Positions 7,012-13,762 of a stretch of DNA of 18,424 bases are shown piece after piece (the stretch's first letter is position 1; each line of letters opens with the position of its first letter). The position numbers and the translations under genes are program-made. This DNA is from Polyangiaceae bacterium. GTDB lineage: Bacteria > Myxococcota > Polyangia > Polyangiales > Polyangiaceae. Location: contig JAICTU010000140.1 of assembly GCA_025936205.1 (NCBI GenBank), forward strand, positions 1 through 18,424, written 5' to 3'. The notes beneath the pieces are model-generated. The model did not search any database. It had not been told where the DNA came from and saw only the letters and a list, made by a program, of their open reading frames with translations.

Positions 7012-8248
7012 GCTCGCGCTGCTGCGTGTCGGGCTGATGGGCGGGCTGCTGGGAGCAAGCGCTTGCCAGTCGAGCGCCGGCGTCAACCCGGAGGTACCTC
7101 TCTGGGTGCATCGCCCGAGTGGGTCGATGCAGCTGCTTTACAGCCGCACCATTCTCGCGCAGTCCCGCGTCGTGGGCGAGCCGTATGAGCGCGGCGGCAC
7201 CGAGCTCGACGTCGGGCATCGGCGCGTGTTCGTCGGTTCGCGCGACCACGGCATGTACGCGCTGCAGGCGACCGATGGCGACGTGCTCTGGCGTTTCGAG
7301 ACGCTGGGCCCGGTGCAGGCGGAGGCCAAATATGACGCGCGCGAGGACGCGCTCTATTTCGGCTCCAACGACGGGGCGCTGTACAAGGTGGCGGCCGGCA
7401 CAGGCCAGATGCAATGGCGCTTCGCGACCGGGGCCGAGGTCTCGCACCGTCCGGTGCTGAAAGACGGCCTGGTCTACATCACCAACGCCAACGATACGGT
7501 GGTCGCCATCAACGCCAAGAGCGGCGCGATGGTCTGGAACCAGCACCGGCCCCCCGCGCTGGGCATGGAAGTGGCCGGCCATGCGGGGCCGTTGGTCTGG
7601 CGCGGGCTCGTGTTTACGTGCTTCAGCGATGGCACAGTGACCGCGTTCGACGCGCGCAACGGCGACGAGCGCTGGGCGCCGGTCGATCTCTCCGCGATCG
7701 CCGAGCAGACGCTGGGGGAGCTGCCGACGTACCTCGACGCTGATACGACGCCGGTGCCGGACCTGCTCGAAGAGCAACCGGTCGTGTACGTGGCGAGCTA
7801 CGAGGGCGGCGTCTTCGCACTCAATGCCGACACCGGCTCGCGCGTGTGGAGCAACACCAATGTGCGCGGCGCGAGTGAGCTCGTGCTCTGGGAGCAGCCC
7901 GGCTACACGCCGCCCGGCGAGTCCACGCCGGTGCCCGCACGCAAGCTGCTGATCGCCTCCACCGGCACCAGCGGCCTCTGGGCGATCGATCCGAGCAGCG
8001 GCAACGAAGTCTGGCACCGCGAGGTTCCGCTCGGCGGCAGCTCGCGCGCCGTGCCGATCGAGGGCGCCTTGATGTTCTCGACCACGCAACAGGGGCTCTT
8101 CTTGCTCTCGCCGCTCGACGGGCGAGTGATCGACGGCATCCACACGGGCGAGGGCTTTTCGATGCCGCCCTCCGTCTACGGAGAGCGCGCCTTCATCGTC
8201 TCCAACGGCGGGCGCTTCTATAGCTTCGTCGTCGTGCCGCCGACCTGA
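6977..8248 (+). CDS. bamB: BamB-like PQQ-repeat beta-propeller lipoprotein
   Basis: BamB is the beta-propeller lipoprotein of the outer-membrane beta-barrel assembly machine. The 423-residue product has a basic n-region (RHRQRPR), a hydrophobic core and a lipid-acceptor Cys30 (GASAC). About eight blade motifs follow in the form GxVYALxAxTGxxxWRF: DHGMYALQATDGDVLWRF, GALYKVAAGTGQMQWRF, DTVVAINAKSGAMVWNQ, GTVTAFDARNGDERWAP, GGVFALNADTGSRVWSN, SGLWAIDPSSGNEVWHR and two weaker ones. The start is GTG 6977 because GGAGG lies 5-7 bases upstream and it gives a proper signal peptide; this start lies inside the yfgM-like gene (35-bp overlap), suggesting coupled translation. A different PQQ-propeller lipoprotein is possible, but adjacency to the YfgM-like gene and nearby bamD favours BamB. 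Confidence 0.82.
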   Translation: MSSRHRQRPRSELALLRVGLMGGLLGASACQSSAGVNPEVPLWVHRPSGSMQLLYSRTILAQSRVVGEPYERGGTELDVGHRRVFVGSRDHGMYALQATDGDVLWRFETLGPVQAEAKYDAREDALYFGSNDGALYKVAAGTGQMQWRFATGAEVSHRPVLKDGLVYITNANDTVVAINAKSGAMVWNQHRPPALGMEVAGHAGPLVWRGLVFTCFSDGTVTAFDARNGDERWAPVDLSAIAEQTLGELPTYLDADTTPVPDLLEEQPVVYVASYEGGVFALNADTGSRVWSNTNVRGASELVLWEQPGYTPPGESTPVPARKLLIASTGTSGLWAIDPSSGNEVWHREVPLGGSSRAVPIEGALMFSTTQQGLFLLSPLDGRVIDGIHTGEGFSMPPSVYGERAFIVSNGGRFYSFVVVPPT

Positions 8249-8273
8249 GCACGACGGGAATGCCGCGAGCGGA

Positions 8274-8292
8274 ACCGCGCCCGGACCGCGGT
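8274..8292 (+). terminator. Small hairpin after bamB-like gene
   Basis: ACCGCG (8274-8279) and CGCGGT (8287-8292) form a perfect 6-bp stem with a 7-base loop, 25 bp after the bamB-like stop. There is no T-tract. The 79-bp gap to the next gene is otherwise featureless. Confidence 0.25.
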
Positions 8293-8327
8293 AGCCCGCA
8301 CTCAATGCCGGGACGCAGGGAGCCGTT

Positions 8328-9956
8328 ATGGGTCGCATGCCCGGCAAGATCGCAGCGACCGAGCGGCGCTGGCTGCTGGTCTCGTGGGCATGGCTGGGCG
8401 CGGTGCTGGCGGCGGCGCTGGTCGTTCGATTCGTGGCACTGGATCACGTCCCCGGAGTGAACGGCGACGAGACGGTGTTTCCTGTCCACGCTTCGGAGTG
8501 GCGAGCGGGCACACCGCTCTCGCAGCTGCGCACGGGCACGAATTTGCCGATGAACCCGCTGTTCTTTGGCATCGTGGTCGCGCTGAGCTACCTGCTGCCG
8601 ATCAGCCTCTGGACGGTGCGGCTCGCGGCGGTGCTCTCGTCCGTGCTCGGCGTGGTTCTCGGGCTCTGGGCATTTCGGGAGCGGGGATGGTCCTTTGCCG
8701 CCGTGTTCGCGCTGCTCATGGCCACCCTACCGATCCAGCTCGGATACGCCCGGCTGGCCTGGGATCCGACGGCGATCCCAGCCGTGATGGTGCTCGCGCT
8801 GGCGGCGGCCACCCGTGGTCGCCCGCTCGCCACGGCCCTGGCGTTTGGGCTCTGCCTCTGGGTGCATCCGTCATCGGTCTTCGCTGCGCCGATCTTGGCG
8901 GCGGCCGTGCTCGCAGCGAAGTGGCCGCTCTGGGCGCAGCGCGCGCGTGGCGCCTGGAGGCCGCGGACGCTGGCCCTGGCCGCCCTGATCACCGCCACAG
9001 TGCTGGCGGCCGGCTTCTGGCTCGTGGACAGCCAGTTCTTGCCGCCGCCGGTGCTGGCCGCGCTGCGCGGAGGCCTGCCCGAAAAGCTCTGGGCCCGCGC
9101 GCGAGACCCCGGCGAGTTTGTGCATTTTCTGCTGCTCTACGCCGAGTTCGTCGGGGGCCCCACCGTCTACCGCTACATGACCGGCTCGCTACCGGCAGCA
9201 GCGGCATCGGTGCACCTGGTCGCGGCCATCCTGGTACTGGTCGCCGTGATCTGGGGTTTGCTGCGACGGAGAACCGATGCACGGGGCGTCGACCGTGCCG
9301 TCTTGGTGGGCATCGGTCTGAGCCTGATCGCGGCCTATCTCGTCGGCGGACGGGAGGTGCTGGCTCCGCACACCGAGCGCTACGCCATGTTCCTGGTGGC
9401 GCCCACTTGCTACGTGATGGCGGCGCTGCTCGACATGCTCGCGCGCGCGCCCCGCGGCGCCGCCATCGCGCGACTGGTCGCGGCAGCAGTGGGCAGCGTG
9501 CTGCTGCTGTCGTTCGATCGCTACTTCCTCGCGGCCTACCGCCACACCGACCTGGGGCGGCACGACACCTTTCGCACCGGCGATGTCGACCCGAAGCAGC
9601 AAGCGCTGGAGCTGATCCGCGCCTCCCGCAACCCGGACCGGATCACCTTGATCCGCGCGGAGGACCACTGGATCTACTGGCCGCTGCGCTATCTCGCGGG
9701 GCCGCCCTCGGACCTCCAGGTCACCATCGCCGGAGCGAACCACTGGGACCTGCGCTATCCGAAGGACTATCCGCCAGCGCCGAACCCGGCCGTGACCGAG
9801 ATCTTCGATGTCGTGTGGGCGAATAGCTACCGAGACGTGGAGGCCGCCCGCACCGCCGAGCAGCGTACGGACATCTCCGGCTATGAGAGGCTTCCGATCT
9901 TGCGCGTCTATCGCCAGCCCTCTGCTGGCGCGCAGTCAACCGCCACCGCGCGCTGA
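8328..9956 (+). CDS. GT-C fold membrane glycosyltransferase (ArnT/PMT-like)
   Basis: A 542-residue polytopic membrane protein with about ten hydrophobic segments in its first 430 residues, starting at 17-37, and a soluble C-terminal domain of about 110 residues. The first extracytoplasmic loop has NGDETVF, with the acidic pair Asp47-Glu48 typical of GT-C lipid-phosphate-sugar-dependent transferases (PMT, ArnT and GT39/GT83 relatives). Enzymes of this class move a sugar from a polyprenyl-phosphate donor to a lipid, glycan or protein on the periplasmic side. ATG 8328 has AGGGAG 5 bases upstream. It is 79 bp after the bamB-like gene on the same strand and may be co-transcribed. Donor and acceptor cannot be inferred. 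The C-terminal region (DPKQQALELIRASRNPDRI) looks like the periplasmic domain of such enzymes. Confidence 0.8.
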   Translation: MGRMPGKIAATERRWLLVSWAWLGAVLAAALVVRFVALDHVPGVNGDETVFPVHASEWRAGTPLSQLRTGTNLPMNPLFFGIVVALSYLLPISLWTVRLAAVLSSVLGVVLGLWAFRERGWSFAAVFALLMATLPIQLGYARLAWDPTAIPAVMVLALAAATRGRPLATALAFGLCLWVHPSSVFAAPILAAAVLAAKWPLWAQRARGAWRPRTLALAALITATVLAAGFWLVDSQFLPPPVLAALRGGLPEKLWARARDPGEFVHFLLLYAEFVGGPTVYRYMTGSLPAAAASVHLVAAILVLVAVIWGLLRRRTDARGVDRAVLVGIGLSLIAAYLVGGREVLAPHTERYAMFLVAPTCYVMAALLDMLARAPRGAAIARLVAAAVGSVLLLSFDRYFLAAYRHTDLGRHDTFRTGDVDPKQQALELIRASRNPDRITLIRAEDHWIYWPLRYLAGPPSDLQVTIAGANHWDLRYPKDYPPAPNPAVTEIFDVVWANSYRDVEAARTAEQRTDISGYERLPILRVYRQPSAGAQSTATAR

Positions 9957-9991
9957 CACGGCGAGCGGAGGGGGCCGGCTAGATCAACTCG

Positions 9992-10120
9992 ACTCGCCGC
10001 GCTGCCGCGCGCCCGGTAGAGCGGGTCGGCGTAGAAGGTGCTCTGCTCGCGCGCGACGTCGACGAGCTTGATCTCGTGCTCATCGAGGCTCGCCCGGGCA
10101 CGTCCGAGGCTTTCGTCCCA
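9992..10120 (-). pseudogene. Possible remnant of a minus-strand gene, unidentified
   Basis: In one minus-strand frame 38 of 43 consecutive codons end in G or C, as in the intact genes here, and the translation reads like a soluble protein (DEHEIKLVDVAREQSTFYAD, then PLYRARG). Upstream in the same frame the composition becomes Arg/Pro/Ser-rich and unlike protein, and downstream it runs into antisense of the glycosyltransferase end. No start codon with a ribosome-binding site is apparent. This may be the tail of a gene whose front has been lost. I do not recognise the family. Confidence 0.25.
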
Positions 10121-10400
10121 CGCAGGGACTTCGCCGGCGGAAGCATCGACCCCACGCGGCGCGCCGGGCGCTGAGCGACCAAGACGGCTTGCCAGAAGTA
10201 ACGGAGGCCGAGCTCGGTGGGAGTTCCGTTGATGAGCTGGCCGGGCAGATCGACGAACGATGGGTCTACCTGCAGATGCGGTCATGAGCTGCCCCCCGCG
10301 CCGTGCTGCATGGCAGGGCAGCCCCTCCGCCGTCGCGAGAGCGATGAGGCTCGGTAGGGCGGGGCGGCGCATTCCAGTCGCGGATGGTTTCGCCTCTTGC

Positions 10401-10423
10401 CGGACATCACCCGGCGATGTCCG
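10401..10423. promoter_or_regulatory. Perfect 8-7-8 inverted repeat upstream of sigma factor gene
   Basis: CGGACATC (10401-10408), spacer ACCCGGC, and GATGTCCG (10416-10423) form a perfect dyad ending 126 bp before the sigma factor start. No T-tract follows, so a regulator-binding site or an RNA hairpin is more likely than a terminator. Eight-base arms are longer than the GC-only dyads seen elsewhere in the window. Confidence 0.4.
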
Positions 10424-10439
10424 CGGTCCGTGTTGGCTC

Positions 10440-10465
10440 GAACCGTCTCCTCGCGCTGTACCGAT
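10440..10465 (+). promoter_or_regulatory. ECF-sigma-type promoter-like pair before the sigma gene
   Basis: GAACC (10440-10444) and CGAT (10462-10465) are 17 bp apart, resembling the GGAAC...CGTC/CGAT pattern used by many ECF sigma factors, about 85 bp upstream of the sigma start. ECF genes often autoregulate, which makes the location sensible, but the match is short and could be chance. Confidence 0.25.
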
Positions 10466-10549
10466 CTGCACCGCCGGGCTGCAGCGAGACCGCTTCCACC
10501 CAGCCGGCAGCCAAACGGGCCCGGAGACGCGCGCTGGAGGCGCTGGCAC

Positions 10550-11197
10550 ATGCCGCGAACCATGGCAGTTGAGCCCGAGCCTGCGGTAGCAGCGCCGCTG
10601 GCCCGCGCATACGACGAACCGATGGGGGGTGCGGTTCGCGCGCAGCAGATCGTCCTCGAGCACGTGGACGCGATCTGGCGCACGGCGCGGCGCCTGGGAG
10701 TGCCACCTTCCGACATAGACGATGTAGCCCAGGAGGTGGCGCTGGTGGTGTTGAGGCGCGAGCGCGTGATCCATCCCGGGAAGGAGCGCGCGTTCGTGAT
10801 CGGGAGCACGGCACGCATCGCCTCGAACTGGCGGCGTTCGCGGCAGCGTCAACCGCAGCCCTTGGCGAATGCGGCGGCAGAGTTCGCCGGGACCGAACGC
10901 GCCGAACTGGCCCCTCTGGAGGGCGTAGGCGATCCGGCGCAAGAGGCAGCGCTCGAGCGTGCGCAGGGCCTGGCGCTGCTCGAAGCGGCGCTGCAGGAGA
11001 TGACGCCCGGGCAGCGGCTGGTCTTCACGCTGTTCGAGCTGGAGGAGTTCAGTGCCCGCGAGATCGCCGAACAGCTGGAGATCCCCGAGGCCGCCGTGGT
11101 GTCGAGGCTGCGCCGAGGGCGCGAGGTGTTTCAGAGCTTTTGCCGGCGGCGACAGCTGGAGAGCAACTGCCCAATAGAGGAGGGCGGCAATGGCTGA
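10550..11197 (+). CDS. RNA polymerase sigma factor, ECF-like (sigma-70 family)
   Basis: A 215-residue sigma factor with only regions 2 and 4. Region 2 spans about 28-100 (HVDAIWRTARRLGVPPSDID, then DVAQEVALVVLRR, and a basic NWRRSRQRQ end). Region 4 spans about 140-198 (MTPGQRLVFTLFELEEFS, then AREIAEQLEI and PEAAVVSRLRRGREVF), including the helix-turn-helix that reads the -35 element. ATG 10550 is chosen because GGAGG lies 9 bases upstream; ATG 10562 is in frame but too far from it, and the upstream extension is low-complexity. The stop overlaps the next gene by 8 bp, the usual arrangement of a sigma/anti-sigma pair. Its promoter targets are unknown; a possible autoregulatory site lies upstream. 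Confidence 0.9.
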   Translation: MPRTMAVEPEPAVAAPLARAYDEPMGGAVRAQQIVLEHVDAIWRTARRLGVPPSDIDDVAQEVALVVLRRERVIHPGKERAFVIGSTARIASNWRRSRQRQPQPLANAAAEFAGTERAELAPLEGVGDPAQEAALERAQGLALLEAALQEMTPGQRLVFTLFELEEFSAREIAEQLEIPEAAVVSRLRRGREVFQSFCRRRQLESNCPIEEGGNG

Positions 11198-11792
11198 TTT
11201 CTCATCTTCGCCGGAGTCGAGAGCGCTGGCGCGACTCAAGGAGCTGCACCGTACAGAGCTAGCCCCGCCGGACTTTCGCCTGCGCGTCGCCGAACGGCTC
11301 GAGCGCCTGAAAGAACCCGCGCCGAAACGCGCGCTCCCCGGGCGGGGCGGCATCGGGCTCTTGCTCCTGGCAAGCGCCGCGGCCGTCGGGCTCCAAGTGC
11401 GCGGCGATCGCACGCGGGTCACGCCGCTGCCGGAGCAGCGCGCAGCGCCGGCTGCCGAACTCGTGTCGCCGAGCAGCCATTCCGGGGAGCTGAAGGCCGG
11501 AGACGTACAGGCCTCGGGGGGCCTTGCGCCCCGGGTCATCCGCGACGTGATGCGTAATGAACTCGACCGCTTCCGCGAGTGCTACGCAACCTTGCCCCCG
11601 CCGCGACCGGTGGTCGTGTCGAAGCTCAACTTCACGATTGGTGCTGCGGGGAATGTCACGGCGGGCCATGTCGAGTCGGAAGCGAGCCCCGCGCTCGGGC
11701 AGTGTCTCGAGCGGGTGATGCTCGCGCTCCGTTTCCCGGCCCCAAAGGCTGGCGACGTCACGGTCGGTTATCCCCTGCAGTTCGGGCCCTGA
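11190..11792 (+). CDS. Single-pass membrane protein with AgmX/PglI C-terminal domain; candidate anti-sigma factor
   Basis: This 200-residue protein has a charged cytoplasmic N-terminus (1-50, LARLKELHRTELAPPDFRLR, then VAERLERLKEP), one membrane helix at 53-70, a Pro/Ser linker, and a periplasmic domain (112-200) matching the myxobacterial AgmX/PglI C-terminal (TonB-C-like) domain: VIRDVMRNELDRFRECY, then FTIGAAGNVTAGHVES and CLERVMLALRFPAPKAG. Cys131 and Cys172 are placed to form the disulfide usual in this domain. Its start lies inside the sigma gene (8-bp overlap). The N-terminus has the size and layout of a short anti-sigma region, but no HxxxCxxC zinc motif. The domain call is good; the anti-sigma role is inference from position and topology. 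Confidence 0.8.
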   Translation: MADFSSSPESRALARLKELHRTELAPPDFRLRVAERLERLKEPAPKRALPGRGGIGLLLLASAAAVGLQVRGDRTRVTPLPEQRAAPAAELVSPSSHSGELKAGDVQASGGLAPRVIRDVMRNELDRFRECYATLPPPRPVVVSKLNFTIGAAGNVTAGHVESEASPALGQCLERVMLALRFPAPKAGDVTVGYPLQFGP

Positions 11793-11946
11793 GGCAGCCG
11801 CCGCGACCCGAGCGTGCCGCGCAGCGGGCATATTCTGGAGCCGGAGATGTCGCGAAAGGCCGAGCCCCTCCGCGCGACGCTTTCGGTTTGAGCGATATCG
11901 ATCTTCACGCGAATGGATTGCGCGCGACCACGACATTGTCAGGGTG

Positions 11947-13743
11947 ATGCGCGCGATTCACTTCCGTTCCCTTCGTCTCGCCTGGGTCATGCTCGCTCCC
12001 ATGGCCTGCCTCGCCTGCTCTCGGGCGACCGGGCCCACTGCCACGCTCTCCGCAGCGCCGGCGCAGGCGCCTCCCGACGCCGCGCTCGCGGCAAGCCTCG
12101 ACGCCCGGCTCGCCTCTGATGGCGATGCGTTCTCCGGCGTCGTGCTGGTGGCGCGCGACGGGGTGCCCATCTATCAAAAGGCCGTGGGGCTCGCGGACCG
12201 CGAACATGGCCGCCCGAACACGCTCGCTACGCGCTTCGACATCGCGTCCCTGGGCAAGATGTTCACCGCGGTGGCCGTGTTGCAACTGGTGCAGGCGGGC
12301 CAAGTACGCCTCGACGCGCCGCTCGGGACGTACCTGACGAACTATCCGGAGCAGGAAGTGGCTCGCAAGGTGACGATCCACCAGTTGCTGACGCATACGG
12401 GGGGCACCGGCGACATCTTCGGACCGGAATTCGCGGCGCACCGCGCGCAGCTGCACTCGCTCCAAGACTACGTCGCGCTGTATGGGAACCGAGCCCCGCT
12501 GTTCGAGCCCGGCAGCCGCTGGCAGTACAGCAACTACGGCTTCGTGCTGCTCGGGCGCGTGATCGAGCAGGTGAGCGGGCAGCGGTACTACGACTATGTC
12601 GCGGAGCACGTGTTTTCGCCCGCGGGTATGACGCATACCGACTTCGCCGTCCAGGGTGGCTCGGCAGATCTCGCAGCGGATGATCGCGCGATCGGGTACA
12701 CGCACCGCCGACCGGGCCAGGCGCCGAGCGCCGAGCTTTTTCCCAACACATCGATTGTGCCTGGCCGAGCCAGCTCGGAAGGGGGCGCCTATTCGACCGC
12801 CGGCGACCTGCTCGCGTTCGCGAACGCGCTGGAGAGCCACCGGCTGCTCGACGCGCGGCACACGGAGCTCTTGACCACGGGCAAAGCGCCGATGCCGGAC
12901 GGCGGAAAATACGCTTACGGATTCTCCGATGCGACCAATGACGGCGTTCGCTGCATCGGGCACAGCGGGGGCGGTCCGGGGATGCACACGCACCTGCGCC
13001 TTTGTCGCGCGCCCGGCGAAACGAGCTCTCACCTGGTGGTCGTGCTCGCCAACCTCGATCCGCCAGCGGGGAAAAGCCTCATGCGCGCCGCCCGTGCGGG
13101 CTTCGCGCCTCACGCGCCCGCGCTGGGCGAGGGCTCCCCGGCTACAGCCTCCCAGCCCTGCCAGGACATCACCTTGGACGACTTCGAAGACGGCGATGTT
13201 TTGGGCTCTGCGGGCCGCCTCGGCACGAGCAAGTGGCACAGCTATCACGACCGAACCGGCAGCACCCTGCTGCCCGAGGGGGATCTCGTCGCGACGCGCT
13301 CGGACGACTCGAAGTATGCCTCGCACATCTCCGGGAAGCTGGCAGCAAAGCGCTTCACCTGGGGCGGCGTCGCGCTCCAGCCCGGCGACACGGCCTCGCC
13401 GTTCGATCTCTCGCCCTGGACGCAGGTGTGTTTTCGCGTCCGGGGATCGGGAAAAATGCGCTTCGACGTGGCCGACGTGAGCACCAGCCCCGAGGGCGGT
13501 GTGTGCCATCGCTGTTACGACAACCCCGGCACGGACATCACGCTCTCCGAGCGCTGGACGGAACGCTGCGTCTCGTTCGATTCGCTCTCGCAGCTGGGCT
13601 GGGGTGAGCCGCAGCGCGCGCTCACGCCCGCGAAGGTCTTCGAGCTCCGCTGGTCGATGCAGACGCCGAGCAGCACGTACGACCTGTGGCTGGATGACGT
13701 GCGGCTGATGTGTCGCTCAGAGCCGAAGCCTTCCGCCCTCTGA
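11947..13743 (+). CDS. Lipoprotein serine hydrolase (class C beta-lactamase/DD-peptidase fold) with C-terminal beta-rich domain
   Basis: The 598-residue product starts with an export signal ending in a Cys (CLAC, Cys24), implying lipidation. The serine hydrolase domain (about 45-375) has all three active-site motifs: SxxK at 101-104 (SLGK), YxN at 194-196 (YSN) and HSGG at 339-342 in place of KTG, as in many class C-like esterases and DD-peptidases. A second domain (about 406-590) begins TLDDFEDGD and reads as a jelly-roll of the kind found in CBM11-like modules (WTQVCFRVRGSGKMRFDVAD, then YDLWLDDVRL). ATG 11947 is used; GTG 11944 just before it is also possible, and the Shine-Dalgarno is weak. 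Likely roles are cell-wall or ester hydrolysis at the envelope; substrate unknown. It converges on the next gene. Confidence 0.87.
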   Translation: MRAIHFRSLRLAWVMLAPMACLACSRATGPTATLSAAPAQAPPDAALAASLDARLASDGDAFSGVVLVARDGVPIYQKAVGLADREHGRPNTLATRFDIASLGKMFTAVAVLQLVQAGQVRLDAPLGTYLTNYPEQEVARKVTIHQLLTHTGGTGDIFGPEFAAHRAQLHSLQDYVALYGNRAPLFEPGSRWQYSNYGFVLLGRVIEQVSGQRYYDYVAEHVFSPAGMTHTDFAVQGGSADLAADDRAIGYTHRRPGQAPSAELFPNTSIVPGRASSEGGAYSTAGDLLAFANALESHRLLDARHTELLTTGKAPMPDGGKYAYGFSDATNDGVRCIGHSGGGPGMHTHLRLCRAPGETSSHLVVVLANLDPPAGKSLMRAARAGFAPHAPALGEGSPATASQPCQDITLDDFEDGDVLGSAGRLGTSKWHSYHDRTGSTLLPEGDLVATRSDDSKYASHISGKLAAKRFTWGGVALQPGDTASPFDLSPWTQVCFRVRGSGKMRFDVADVSTSPEGGVCHRCYDNPGTDITLSERWTERCVSFDSLSQLGWGEPQRALTPAKVFELRWSMQTPSSTYDLWLDDVRLMCRSEPKPSAL

Positions 13744-13748
13744 TCCCG

Positions 13749-13762
13749 CACGGACCGCCGTG
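13749..13762. terminator. Hairpin in the 19-bp convergent gap
   Basis: CACGG (13749-13753), loop ACCG, CCGTG (13758-13762) sit exactly between the stop codons of the converging serine hydrolase and DUF2867-chimera genes. It could stop transcription from both sides, although it has only five pairs and no T-tract. Confidence 0.35.

Larger units (their letters stand above)
9957..10549. other. 593-bp region without an intact gene
   Basis: This gap separates the glycosyltransferase stop from the sigma factor start. It contains a 43-codon stretch on the minus strand with native-like codon bias (9992-10120), a perfect 8-7-8 dyad (10401-10423) and an ECF-promoter-like pair (10440-10465). A short plus-strand frame ending at the TGA near 10287 reads EVTEAELGGSSVDELAGQID and onward, but its third-position GC is no higher than the regional average and it has no start. 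The region looks like a decayed gene followed by the regulatory zone of the sigma operon. Confidence 0.5.

Noticed and set aside
6983..8347. Minus-strand ORF of 454 residues
   Set aside because: Shadow of the BamB-like gene; composition is Arg/His/Asp-rich with no recognisable domain.
10430..10455. Minus-strand GGTTCGAGCC resembling a tRNA T-loop
   Set aside because: The flanking bases do not form a T-stem and no cloverleaf fits the surrounding sequence.
10397..10549. N-terminal extension of the sigma factor
   Set aside because: The added residues are Arg/Pro-rich and unlike sigma region 2 leaders; ATG 10550 has a well-spaced GGAGG.
9908..11539. Minus-strand ORF of 543 residues across the gap and the sigma operon
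   Set aside because: Most of it is antisense to the sigma and AgmX genes and low in protein character; only its last third includes the separate coding-like remnant noted at 9992-10120.
11905..13509. Minus-strand ORF of 534 residues
   Set aside because: Antisense of the serine hydrolase gene, which carries all three active-site motifs on the plus strand.
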